Shown here: positions 18,617 to 26,695 of the stretch, in pieces
How positions within the stretch are numbered: position 1 is the first letter of the stretch
Layout: each line of letters opens with the position of its first letter
Origin: Tenacibaculum sp. M341
GTDB taxonomy: Bacteria; Bacteroidota; Bacteroidia; Flavobacteriales; Flavobacteriaceae
DNA length: 64,000 nt
NCBI RefSeq assembly: GCF_004337695.1
Contig: NZ_SJXJ01000003.1
Location: forward strand, 62,001-126,000
Reading direction: 5' to 3'
The notes under the pieces: model-generated
Databases searched by the model: none
What the model saw: the letters and a program-made list of their open reading frames with translations, nothing else
Told to the model about the DNA's origin: nothing
Translations under genes and position numbers: made by a program

Positions 18617-19729
18617 TTACTTTTTGCTTGTTTTTACAATCATGCCTTCAAAAGCACCTGGTAATACTTGAGTTAAAATTTTAGTATTGTTATTTAACCC
18701 TTTAATAATTACAGTTTCACTGTTAAAATGAACAGGATTAATATCAACCAAACTTAAAATACTATCGTTTTTTACAGTATATACTTTAGAGTTGTCTACT
18801 AATAATTTACGAGAAATTTCAATAGCATCTTTCTCTACTTTCGCTTTTAAATTAGCTTCTAAGTACATGCCCTCTTTTAAATCTTTGTGAGCTACTTCTA
18901 TATATACTTTGATAGTTTGCGATTGTAAATCTACCTTTCCATTAACACGAACCACTTTACCTGTGTACGTTTTTGTTTTTTCTAAGTTTGTTAGTGTTAC
19001 CGAGTTACCAACGACTAGTAAGTCGGCATAGTTACTATTTACAGTAACTTCCAATTCATATACAGATTCGTCAATAAATTCTCCTAGTTTTTGACCATTT
19101 CTAACCAAGGCTCCTGGTGAAACCAATGACTCTGTTAATATTCCAGTAAATGGAGCTCTTATATTATATTTACCAAGTCTAACTTCTAAATTTTTAATAG
19201 TGTAGTAAGAAGAAGTAATTCCTCTACCAGAAATGAAATACTTTTCTTTATCTGTTTTCATTTCTGGTAATTCAGGAGTACTTTTATTTACATTAAATTG
19301 TTGAAGGTAGTTTTCCCACTTATTAAATTCTGAAGGATAGTCTAATCGAATATCTGGCATTATAGAAGTCACAAGATTGAACAAGTTGTTTCTTTGCGAT
19401 TGTAAGTTGGCGTAAAACTCAGCGCTATTTATGTTTAGTAACACTTCACCTTTTCTATAACGTGTACCTGCTTTAAAAGGCTTGTTTTGTTTTTTAAGTA
19501 CCCCTTGTACCTCTGAGAAGATTTCGATTTTATTTTTAGCGATTAAGTTTCCGCTGGCGTTTAAAGTAATAGGAACTTCTTTGTTAACAACGTCTTCGAT
19601 GAAAACGGTTTTAATGATTTTTGAAAAATTAGGCTTCCTTTTTTTCTTTTTTCCTGTAATATAGTTTCCTAGCGCAACAGCGCCTGCTATTATTAATATT
19701 CCAAGAATTGATAGAATAATTTTCCTCAT
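18617..19729 (-). CDS. Efflux RND transporter periplasmic adaptor (membrane fusion protein)
   Basis: A 370-residue adaptor: N-terminal anchor (ILSILGILIIAGAVALGNYI), the lipoyl-like half LNASGNLIAKNKIEIFSEVQG, a short hairpin region (about 95-165), the second lipoyl half YNIRAPFTGILTESLVSPGA, a beta-barrel domain, and a C-terminal membrane-proximal domain ending MIVKTSKK. This is the HlyD/AcrA architecture that links an inner-membrane RND pump to a TolC channel. It lies between marR-like and pump genes (11 and 6 bases away), which fits one operon. Confidence 0.88.
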   Translation of the reverse strand: MRKIILSILGILIIAGAVALGNYITGKKKKRKPNFSKIIKTVFIEDVVNKEVPITLNASGNLIAKNKIEIFSEVQGVLKKQNKPFKAGTRYRKGEVLLNINSAEFYANLQSQRNNLFNLVTSIMPDIRLDYPSEFNKWENYLQQFNVNKSTPELPEMKTDKEKYFISGRGITSSYYTIKNLEVRLGKYNIRAPFTGILTESLVSPGALVRNGQKLGEFIDESVYELEVTVNSNYADLLVVGNSVTLTNLEKTKTYTGKVVRVNGKVDLQSQTIKVYIEVAHKDLKEGMYLEANLKAKVEKDAIEISRKLLVDNSKVYTVKNDSILSLVDINPVHFNSETVIIKGLNNNTKILTQVLPGAFEGMIVKTSKK

Positions 19730-19740
19730 GTTTTTAATAG

Positions 19741-20208
19741 TTATAAATGTTCTTGGTTAGCACCAAAATTGTGTTGTACTTTTTTTAAAATTGTAATCAT
19801 TTGTTCTTTTTCATCACTAGTTATTGTTTCTTCCATTTTTGATAGCATATTTTTAATTATAGGAATGGCTTTTTCAAAAACTTCCTTACCTGTATCTGTT
19901 AAAAAGACTTTTTTTATTCTTTTGTCCTCTTTACTAGATTTTCTAGAGATGTAGTTTTTAGATTCCATTTTTGATAATAGGCGTGCTAAAGAAGATTTAT
20001 TTCTAAAGATTAAACGTGCCAATTCATTTTGATATAACCCATCTTGATTGTATAATTTTTTTAACACAATCATTTGTTCTTTAGTGATATCTAAGTTGTC
20101 ACTTTCAAAAGACTCTTGAAGGAAATAATCTATCATTTTAACAGTTTTTCCTAACCAAGGACCAATTGAGTTCTCAAAAAAATTAACAGTCTGCTCTCCT
20201 TTTTTCAT
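19741..20208 (-). CDS. MarR family transcriptional regulator
   Basis: A 155-residue winged-helix protein. The dimerisation helices flank the HTH core LYNQDGLYQNELARLI, recognition helix NKSSLARLLSKMESKNYI and the wing RKSSKEDKRIKKVFLTDTG, with the closing helix ending in VQHNFGANQEH. It is the first gene of the efflux operon and the perfect palindrome at 20224-20263 lies just upstream, so it most likely represses itself and the pump and is released by a ligand. The ATG at 20208 is only 4 bases after a TATTTTTG -7 box, suggesting a leaderless or nearly leaderless mRNA. Confidence 0.88.
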   Translation of the reverse strand: MKKGEQTVNFFENSIGPWLGKTVKMIDYFLQESFESDNLDITKEQMIVLKKLYNQDGLYQNELARLIFRNKSSLARLLSKMESKNYISRKSSKEDKRIKKVFLTDTGKEVFEKAIPIIKNMLSKMEETITSDEKEQMITILKKVQHNFGANQEHL

Positions 20209-20212
20209 GGCG

Positions 20213-20220
20213 CAAAAATA
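20213..20220 (-). promoter_or_regulatory. -7 box of the marR-efflux operon
   Basis: On the minus strand the sequence is TATTTTTG, a match to TAnnTTTG, followed by 4 bases and the ATG of the MarR gene. The upstream region where a TTG -33 element would sit is covered by the palindromic operator; I do not find a TTG at the standard spacing. Confidence 0.55.
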
Positions 20221-20223
20221 GAT

Positions 20224-20263
20224 AAAACATTAAGTCGTTGCGTATGCAACGACTTAATGTTTT
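20224..20263. promoter_or_regulatory. Candidate MarR operator, 18-bp perfect inverted repeat
   Basis: AAAACATTAAGTCGTTGC (20224-20241), GTAT, then its exact complement at 20246-20263. The core TTGC-N4-GCAA is a typical MarR-type half-site pair. It lies 16-55 bases upstream of the MarR start and covers the region where RNA polymerase would contact the -33 element, so binding would block transcription. A stem this long could also act as a terminator for the DUF423 gene upstream, since the minus strand ends in TTTTATCTATTTTT. Confidence 0.75.
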
Positions 20264-20311
20264 GTTAAAAAGATGTTATGAAAGCTTAAACAACACTTTG
20301 TTTAAGATATA

Positions 20312-20683
20312 TTATAGTATAAAATGAAGCGCTATTAGAAGCCAACCAGCAACTAATAATAGTCCGCCTAAAGGAGTTATTGGACCTAATATTTTTAGTT
20401 TCTTCCCAAAAGCATCTGTAAGAACTAGTCCGTAAATACTAAAAGAAAACAATATAATTCCTACTGTAAAACACCACAAAGCAGTATTTAGTTCTGTATT
20501 GTACTGAAAACCTAATATTAATAATGTAATTGCATGATACATTTGGTATTTAACACCAGTTTCAAAGCTTGTTAATTGTTCACTAGTTAATTTCTTTTTT
20601 AAAAGATGTGCTCCAAAAGCTCCAAAAATAATTCCAAGCATTCCTAATAAAGCAGCAAAAACAAGTATAAATTGTTGACTCAT
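20312..20683 (-). CDS. DUF423 family small membrane protein
   Basis: A 123-residue protein with four predicted membrane helices (about 5-22, 45-60, 68-88, 98-120) and the family motif IFGAFGAHLLKKKL near the N-terminus, then GVKYQMYHAITLLILG. These identify DUF423 (YgdD-like) proteins of the inner membrane; no biochemical role is established that I can cite. It starts 3 bases after the stop of the phosphoesterase fusion gene on the same strand, so the two are likely co-transcribed. Confidence 0.85.
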   Translation of the reverse strand: MSQQFILVFAALLGMLGIIFGAFGAHLLKKKLTSEQLTSFETGVKYQMYHAITLLILGFQYNTELNTALWCFTVGIILFSFSIYGLVLTDAFGKKLKILGPITPLGGLLLVAGWLLIALHFIL

Positions 20684-20686
20684 ATA

Positions 20687-23600
20687 TTAAAAATTAAAAC
20701 CTAATGAAAAAGTAAAACGAGTTCCGTCATTACCGTCAAATAGCGCTACGTTAGCAGTAAACATGTCTAAACCACTAAACCATACAGAGCCACCATAACT
20801 TGAATTCCATGTATTGGATTGTTGCGTAAAAGGACTCCAAACCTTTCCGTAGTCAAAGCCAGAAGTAACACCAAATCTCATAGGGATAAAAGCTTTAAAG
20901 TTAGCTAAACGTAAGCGTAAATCATTGGTATGGTAAAAACTTTCGGTACCTGTAAATCGTTGGTTATTATAGGCTCTTAACGATCTGTTTCCTCCTAAAC
21001 TAGCTGCGTGATATATTTCAAATCTGTTTTTAAAGTTCAAATGACTTCCTATTTCTGAAGCAAAAACAAGACTCCTATTAGATACTAAGTTTTGATAAAT
21101 AGCTAGAGAAGTTTTTAAATAACCAAAATGACGATTTGTATTTTCAGCATTCATTTTTGCTCCCATAACTAAATCAAAGTTCATTCCTTTCGTAGGAAAG
21201 CTATTATTATCAGTTCTATTATGATTAAAGTTTATTTCTCCACCTACAAAATAGTTTCTATCAAAAATATTGGTAGTTCCATTTGTAAAGTTTGTGATAT
21301 TTCTATTAGGCGTGTTTTCTACTTTTATAGCTTCAAATGTACCTGTTAATTTAACAGTACTTCCCCAGTTAAATTGTCGTACTAAAGAAGGAGTAACGAT
21401 AAACTCTTCTCTTTTTACACGATAAAAATCTAAATCGCGATTTTGATCAAAAACAGTTTCATTACCAAAGCCAAAAAAGTTAAATGCATAATTACTACTA
21501 GTAGCTCTTGCTTTTACTTCTAACATCCAGTTTCCTATAAACTCAGCAAATTCTCCAGTATAATTAATGTCAAAACCACTGGTTCCAGAATAATAGTTTG
21601 CAGTTACATTATGACGATTGTCAAAAGGTCTCTTTTTAAAACCGTAACGTGTGTGTGTAATGTTAGCACCAAAGAAAAATCCATCATCAGGATTAAAACC
21701 TAAACTAGGAAAAACGAGTGTAGTGTTGTTTTCAATATCTCTATGATTATAAGTGTTTTTATAGTGATTGTCTTCTCTTAAATCAGCTAACTCTTTACCT
21801 CCTTTTACGGTATTCTTTTTAGAGATATAATCGTATACTTTGGTTTTCTTGCTCCACCCAGATACTGAAGAAGTGTCTTCATAAGTATCGTTGTTATGTC
21901 CACCAATCAATCGAACTAAAATACTATCATCAACATCTCCAGAAATATAAAATTCATCCTCACCATTAAGTCCGTATAACTGAACCTCGTCAGTTTCATC
22001 AGTTAAGAAAATTCTGCTAAAAATTTTAATGTCTTTTCTAAATATTTCAATGCTAGTTTCATTATCATTTAATCTTTTAATAATGAATTTATCATCTTTA
22101 TCTGTACCAACTACCTGAACTCTTTTCGCTTGTTTCTTATAGTATTTTGAAGCAAACTCTTTCAGTTTATTTCTTCTCGATTTAATTTTAGCAATCAATT
22201 CTTCACCATCAATATCGTAGATACTTTTAGGGAATTGCTTAATAGCATTTTCAATAACTTCATCAGTCAATTTATTCTGAATATGTTCTGCCTCTTTTAG
22301 CCATTCTTGTAAGGTTAATTGATTTAAAAACTCAGCATCAAAGAAACGAGGATAGTTATTATACCATTTCATGTTTTTGATGTCGTAATCTATTGATTGC
22401 ATGTTTTTAATCAGAGGAGTATTTGTTTTTAATAAAGGAATTAAAACACCATCAAATTTAGAAAAAGGTTGGTCTCTATCTCTAGGTATTGGTCTGTAAT
22501 AAGTTTTACCGTTGTCAGTTTTAAACGAAGCAAAACGCCATTGATCTTCATGGCGATCCCAATCACCAATTACCATATCAAATAATCGAGAGCGTACTGT
22601 AAAGTTTTGATCAATAGAATGTTTTCCGTTTTTTCTGATCTTTTCTAAAACATCGTAAGTACTAATTATTTTTTTTGAGTTACCAAAAGTAGCAACATCA
22701 TCTCTATTACCCGCAGGACGCTCTTCTAATAAATACATGCCACCACCAAAAACATCATTATACATACCTAAAGCAGGTTGTTTTGGCATGTAGTATAATT
22801 TAGGATTTGTATGATAAATTTCAACAGCTTCAGCCATGTTTGGTATTACAAAAGCAGCATAAGGATGCGACATAGTAAAGATATCTTGAACAACATCTAC
22901 TAAAAAAGTACCTTTTAAAACACCTCCCATAATTCTACTACCATCTTTGTACATAGAACGAAGTACATATTGTTTTCCATCAGGATTTTCTAAACGTAAT
23001 GAGTTAGTTTGATTACCACCACCTCTTCTAATTGGTTTTAAACCACCAAAAACCTTATCTAATTCTAAAACAGGAATGGTAATTTCTTTACCATATTTAT
23101 CTCTGTTTAAATTACCCCACATAAATTTGTGAAACCCATTTACATTAACAGCATCTTTAGAGTATAAAGAGGTAGTAACTTCTTTTTTATGAAGATTAAA
23201 TTCTGTAAAATCAAAATCAGAAGCTCTTTTTACTGGCTTTATAATTTGTTTGCTAAACAGCAATTTGTTTTTATCTTTTTCATTAGCAGCATAATATTCA
23301 ATAATTGCAGATCCGTCTTCGTAAAAGTTCAGTTTAGCATATCCATGATTACCATAAGTAAAATCAGCACCATAACCAGCTAAAGCAGCAGATTGTTTAG
23401 ATCCAGATCCGCTAACTACTTGTTTAAATCCGTTATTTTCTATGTATTGTAAATTATGATCGTGACCACTTACAAAAACAATATTATCTTTAAAATCATT
23501 GGCAATCGTTTCTATTTGAAAAACAAAATCTTGATATTGTTTGTGAAAGTTATCAGTTTGAATTCCTGCATGCGAACGTAACATATTTTTAAAAGTTCCA

Positions 23601-24331
23601 AGAACAGGAATTGGGCTCATGTGATCTTTTACAGAATAACTACCGCCATGCGACCCGTTTGAATATAATGGATGATGTAAAGCAACAACTACATTTTTAT
23701 AGCGGTTCTTTTTAAATAAACTCCAAAGTTCTTCAATAAAACGCTCACGAGTTTTAATGTCGCAATTATCATTTATTTTAGGCTCTTTGTCCCAATTCAT
23801 AATAAACCAACGACTATCAACCGTAATTAAAGTTAAATTATCATTAATATCAACTTTATCTAAACCACAACCATTTTCTGGTAAAAAGGAATTTTTACCT
23901 AAAGCTTTTTCAACAATCTTTTCTTGTCTTTTTAATCCGTCTACACCATTATACCAATCGTGATTACCAGGAATAAAAATAGGCTTACCTTTAAAGTTTT
24001 TTACACTATTAATTTGAACATCTAATCGGTGTTTAGCAAGTTTGTAATCTTCATGTTTTTTAGGCGGAATTCCTAAAGGGTATACATTATCACCTAAAAA
24101 TAAAGCGGTACTATTAGCAGTAGCTTGGGTTAACTCTTTTTCAAAAAAGTTTAAAGCAACTGGTTTTTCATTCATTGGTGCATTACCAGCATCACCAATT
24201 AAATAAAAAGAATGTGTAGGTTTTTTAGTAGTTGTAGTGTGTGAATAATTTTTTGATGCATACTGTGCTTTGTAGGTGGCGCATCCATATAAACATAAAA
24301 GCGCTATACCAACAACAAAAAGTTTTCTCAT
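20687..24331 (-). CDS. Lipoprotein fusion: calcineurin-like phosphoesterase plus outer-membrane beta-barrel
   Basis: A 1214-residue protein starting at MRKLFVVGIALLCLYGC, a lipoprotein signal with Cys at about 17 (the frame opens 11 codons earlier at 24364, but the signal peptide fixes this start). The metallophosphoesterase domain (about 40-350) has all blocks: LIGDAGN, LFLGDNVYP, GNHDWYNG, VALHHPLYSNG and SGHDHNLQY. A middle region (about 390-850) of unknown fold has a LIGDWDRHEDQW-like segment recalling kinase-like folds. The C-terminal third (about 860-1214) is a predicted surface-antigen type barrel with SLGGNRSLRAYNNQRF and final strand FTFSLGFNF. It should be anchored in the outer membrane and hydrolyse a phosphoester; the substrate is unknown. 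A TATATTTG -7 box lies at 24354-24361. Confidence 0.82.
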   Translation of the reverse strand: MRKLFVVGIALLCLYGCATYKAQYASKNYSHTTTTKKPTHSFYLIGDAGNAPMNEKPVALNFFEKELTQATANSTALFLGDNVYPLGIPPKKHEDYKLAKHRLDVQINSVKNFKGKPIFIPGNHDWYNGVDGLKRQEKIVEKALGKNSFLPENGCGLDKVDINDNLTLITVDSRWFIMNWDKEPKINDNCDIKTRERFIEELWSLFKKNRYKNVVVALHHPLYSNGSHGGSYSVKDHMSPIPVLGTFKNMLRSHAGIQTDNFHKQYQDFVFQIETIANDFKDNIVFVSGHDHNLQYIENNGFKQVVSGSGSKQSAALAGYGADFTYGNHGYAKLNFYEDGSAIIEYYAANEKDKNKLLFSKQIIKPVKRASDFDFTEFNLHKKEVTTSLYSKDAVNVNGFHKFMWGNLNRDKYGKEITIPVLELDKVFGGLKPIRRGGGNQTNSLRLENPDGKQYVLRSMYKDGSRIMGGVLKGTFLVDVVQDIFTMSHPYAAFVIPNMAEAVEIYHTNPKLYYMPKQPALGMYNDVFGGGMYLLEERPAGNRDDVATFGNSKKIISTYDVLEKIRKNGKHSIDQNFTVRSRLFDMVIGDWDRHEDQWRFASFKTDNGKTYYRPIPRDRDQPFSKFDGVLIPLLKTNTPLIKNMQSIDYDIKNMKWYNNYPRFFDAEFLNQLTLQEWLKEAEHIQNKLTDEVIENAIKQFPKSIYDIDGEELIAKIKSRRNKLKEFASKYYKKQAKRVQVVGTDKDDKFIIKRLNDNETSIEIFRKDIKIFSRIFLTDETDEVQLYGLNGEDEFYISGDVDDSILVRLIGGHNNDTYEDTSSVSGWSKKTKVYDYISKKNTVKGGKELADLREDNHYKNTYNHRDIENNTTLVFPSLGFNPDDGFFFGANITHTRYGFKKRPFDNRHNVTANYYSGTSGFDINYTGEFAEFIGNWMLEVKARATSSNYAFNFFGFGNETVFDQNRDLDFYRVKREEFIVTPSLVRQFNWGSTVKLTGTFEAIKVENTPNRNITNFTNGTTNIFDRNYFVGGEINFNHNRTDNNSFPTKGMNFDLVMGAKMNAENTNRHFGYLKTSLAIYQNLVSNRSLVFASEIGSHLNFKNRFEIYHAASLGGNRSLRAYNNQRFTGTESFYHTNDLRLRLANFKAFIPMRFGVTSGFDYGKVWSPFTQQSNTWNSSYGGSVWFSGLDMFTANVALFDGNDGTRFTFSLGFNF

Positions 24332-24365
24332 GTTAGTTAAAGTTGATGTGAAACAAATATACAAA

Positions 24366-25268
24366 TTAGTTCAGTGTCCTGAATTTAGTAGGAGTAATAC
24401 CTGTTTTTTTCTTAGACAATTTGCTAAAATGTTGTGGGTAATCAAACCCTAAATTATAGGCTATTTCACTAACAGAGTTTGTGCTACCTAACAGTTGATT
24501 TTTAGCACTGTTTACAATAAAATCATGAATATGATCTTTGGCACTTTTACCTATTTCTTTTTTAAGTAAATCGCTTAAGTAATTAGGAGACATATTTAAC
24601 TCTTCGCCACAATATTTAACAGAAGGAATACCTAATTTATGTGGTTTTTCTGAAGAAAAATAGTTTTTAAGAAGTAGTTCAAATTCTGAAACTCTATCTT
24701 GATTAAGGTTCGTGCGAACATAAAACTGACGATCGTAATAACGATTGCAATAATCAAGTAATAATTCAATGTTTGAAATAATTAATTTTTGACTGTGCTT
24801 ATCTATGTTTTGTAGGTATTCTTTTTCAATTTTTTTTACAATTTCAGTAACCGTTTCTTGCTCTTCTTCAGAAAGGTGTAAGGCTTCATGTATTTCATAA
24901 TCGAAAAAAGAATATTGATGAATGTTTTTACCAAGAGCTGATTTTCTGATTAAATCTGGATGAAAAAATAATAACCATCCTTTTGCATTATTGTCTATGG
25001 TTTCATCTTCAGAAGATAACACTTGATTTGGTTTTGTAAATACCATAGCTCCGTTAGAAAAATCATATGAATTTCTGCCATAATTTATAGAGCAATATGC
25101 ACCATCTTTAAGAGATATCATAAACATATTCAATAAAAACTTAGTGTTAGTGCTTTTACTAAGTATAGAAATATCTTTAAGATTTATTAAAGAAACTAGT
25201 GGGTGTTTAGGTGCAGGTATTCCAATTAATTTATGACTGTTTTCTATAGAGTCTATGTGTATAATCAT
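24366..25268 (-). CDS. AraC family transcriptional regulator
   Basis: A 300-residue regulator. The N-terminal half (1-190) is a cupin-like sensing region (YDFSNGAMVFTKPNQVL, GWLLFFHPDLIRKS). The C-terminal 100 residues carry two helix-turn-helix units, YCGEELNMSPNYLSDLLKK and SVSEIAYNLGFDYPQHFSKL, with the usual KKKTGITPTKFR ending. The ligand is unknown. It is upstream of the phosphoesterase fusion gene on the same strand, with 34 bases between its stop and that gene's start, so it might regulate it or be read through into it. Confidence 0.88.
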   Translation of the reverse strand: MIIHIDSIENSHKLIGIPAPKHPLVSLINLKDISILSKSTNTKFLLNMFMISLKDGAYCSINYGRNSYDFSNGAMVFTKPNQVLSSEDETIDNNAKGWLLFFHPDLIRKSALGKNIHQYSFFDYEIHEALHLSEEEQETVTEIVKKIEKEYLQNIDKHSQKLIISNIELLLDYCNRYYDRQFYVRTNLNQDRVSEFELLLKNYFSSEKPHKLGIPSVKYCGEELNMSPNYLSDLLKKEIGKSAKDHIHDFIVNSAKNQLLGSTNSVSEIAYNLGFDYPQHFSKLSKKKTGITPTKFRTLN

Positions 25269-25472
25269 AATGTATAAATTTAAAGAAAACTGTTAACCAA
25301 TAAAAATATAGATGATTAACAGTTTTGAATTAGAAGATATATTAAAAGCTTAATCTTGTTTTAAAAGATTTAACTGTTCTAGATAATGATTTTAAATTCT
25401 ATACTATTTAATAATAGTGTTTGTTCTTTCAATAAATTAGAATACTAAAGTTGTTTATTGTTGGTGCTAATT

Positions 25473-26075
25473 TTATTGCTGTGAAATACCAGTTATTAAT
25501 TTATTAGCAATAGCGGCAGGACCTTTAGGAAACCAACTTTTTAATAAAAATTTAGGTACGCTACTTACTGGAGTAAAAGTAGCTGTAATAGTAAGTTTTG
25601 TTTTTTGATTCTCTAATTTTTCAAAGTGATATGAAATATCATAATTATTCATTCTTTTCACTTTAGAGCCTTTATAAGCATTAGGTTTAGAGATACCACT
25701 TACTGTAAGAGAGTTATTGGTTTTTGAAAGTTTAAATTCTTGAACAGCATCACTATTAGGCATTGGCCACGGAGCATCAAAGTAATAATAAGTAATCCAG
25801 TTATCGTTAGTTATTTTTTGAACTTCTTTACTTTCTTGTGTGTTTTCTAAAAAGTTTTTGTGTGTATTAGAGTCTCTTAAATATTCAGCTGCTTTTTCAA
25901 GCGATATATCTGTAGTAGTTTCGGCAATATAATGTATAATCTTACCTTTTTCAGTATTTGTAATTTCACTTTTTACAATTACTTTACCGTTTTTAGATGT
26001 TTCTGTTTTCCAGTTTCTTTGTGCTAATAGAGTAGTGGTACAAAGAATTAATATAAGTGACATTATTTTATTCAT
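25473..26075 (-). CDS. Exported START/SRPBCC domain protein
   Basis: A 200-residue protein with signal peptide MNKIMSLILILCTTTLLAQ. The remainder has the START-like order: YIAETTTDISLEKAAEYLRD, WITYYYFDAPWPMPNSDAV, and a C-terminal long helix SVPKFLLKSWFPKGPAAIA. Such domains bind a lipid or hydrophobic ligand in a helix-grip cavity. A TAATTTTG box at 26100-26107 is a possible -7 element 24 bases upstream. No operon partner; the ligand is unknown. Confidence 0.8.
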   Translation of the reverse strand: MNKIMSLILILCTTTLLAQRNWKTETSKNGKVIVKSEITNTEKGKIIHYIAETTTDISLEKAAEYLRDSNTHKNFLENTQESKEVQKITNDNWITYYYFDAPWPMPNSDAVQEFKLSKTNNSLTVSGISKPNAYKGSKVKRMNNYDISYHFEKLENQKTKLTITATFTPVSSVPKFLLKSWFPKGPAAIANKLITGISQQ

Positions 26076-26341
26076 GGTATAATAGTTTTAATTATACCAC
26101 AAAATTAGTTTTGAAATACAGCAGAAAAGTATACGTTTTACCGAATGATGTATACAAATTACTTATTGTTAATGTTATAAGTGTTTTGTTGGTTAAAAAA
26201 GAATAGATAACTATACTATGTTTGAAGTTGTTGTTTAACTAGTTAAGTTGATGAAATTAGTATTAGATGTAGGCATTTTTCTTATAACAATGATTTTAGC
26301 ATTGCTTATGTTATCATATTTGTTTATAAGTACATATTCTG

Positions 26342-26548
26342 TTGTTAATTTTAGTTAGCAGCGCTTCCTTATGGTTTACAATGCTAAGTTTATCACCTAG
26401 CATAGCTCTCAATGAGTGCACAATGTTAAAAATTTTAACTAACACGGCTTCCTCATTGCCTACAATGTTAAAGTTTTTAACTAGCAGCGCTTCCTTAGTA
26501 ACTACATTGTTAAAAGTTTTAACTAACACAGCTCCCTCAGAAAGAACA
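26342..26548. repeat. Five-copy degenerate 42-bp tandem repeat in a 620-base gene-free gap
   Basis: Copies begin at 26342 (39 bases), 26381, 26423, 26465 and 26507, sharing the pattern ATGTTAAAATTTTTAACTA then GCAGCGCTTCCTTA and a variable end ACA. Because the unit is a multiple of three, both strands stay open: plus reads units like MLKFLTSSASLVTT, minus reads LLVKNFNIVGNEEA. Neither has a signal, a domain or a good promoter, so I do not call a gene. The flanks (26076-26341 and 26549-26695) hold nothing recognisable. It could be a non-coding variable repeat or a decayed repeat protein. Confidence 0.75.
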
Positions 26549-26695
26549 ATTACAATCTAATTGATATTATTTAAAATCTTGTTAGAAAAGGAGAAGAAAA
26601 GCAGAAAAAAGATAGCGTATGTATAAAGTCTTTTTAAAAGTGAATAAAATTTAAATAGTTGTACAATAAGGTTCTTAAAGATAAGTAAACTCTTA

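Noticed and set aside
24366-25268. AraC protein as the specific regulator of the efflux operon
   Set aside because: The efflux operon has its own MarR gene and palindrome, and the AraC gene is separated from it by two genes.
26342-26548. CRISPR array
   Set aside because: Copies are directly adjacent without unique spacers, the unit is 42 bp and degenerate, and no cas genes are near.
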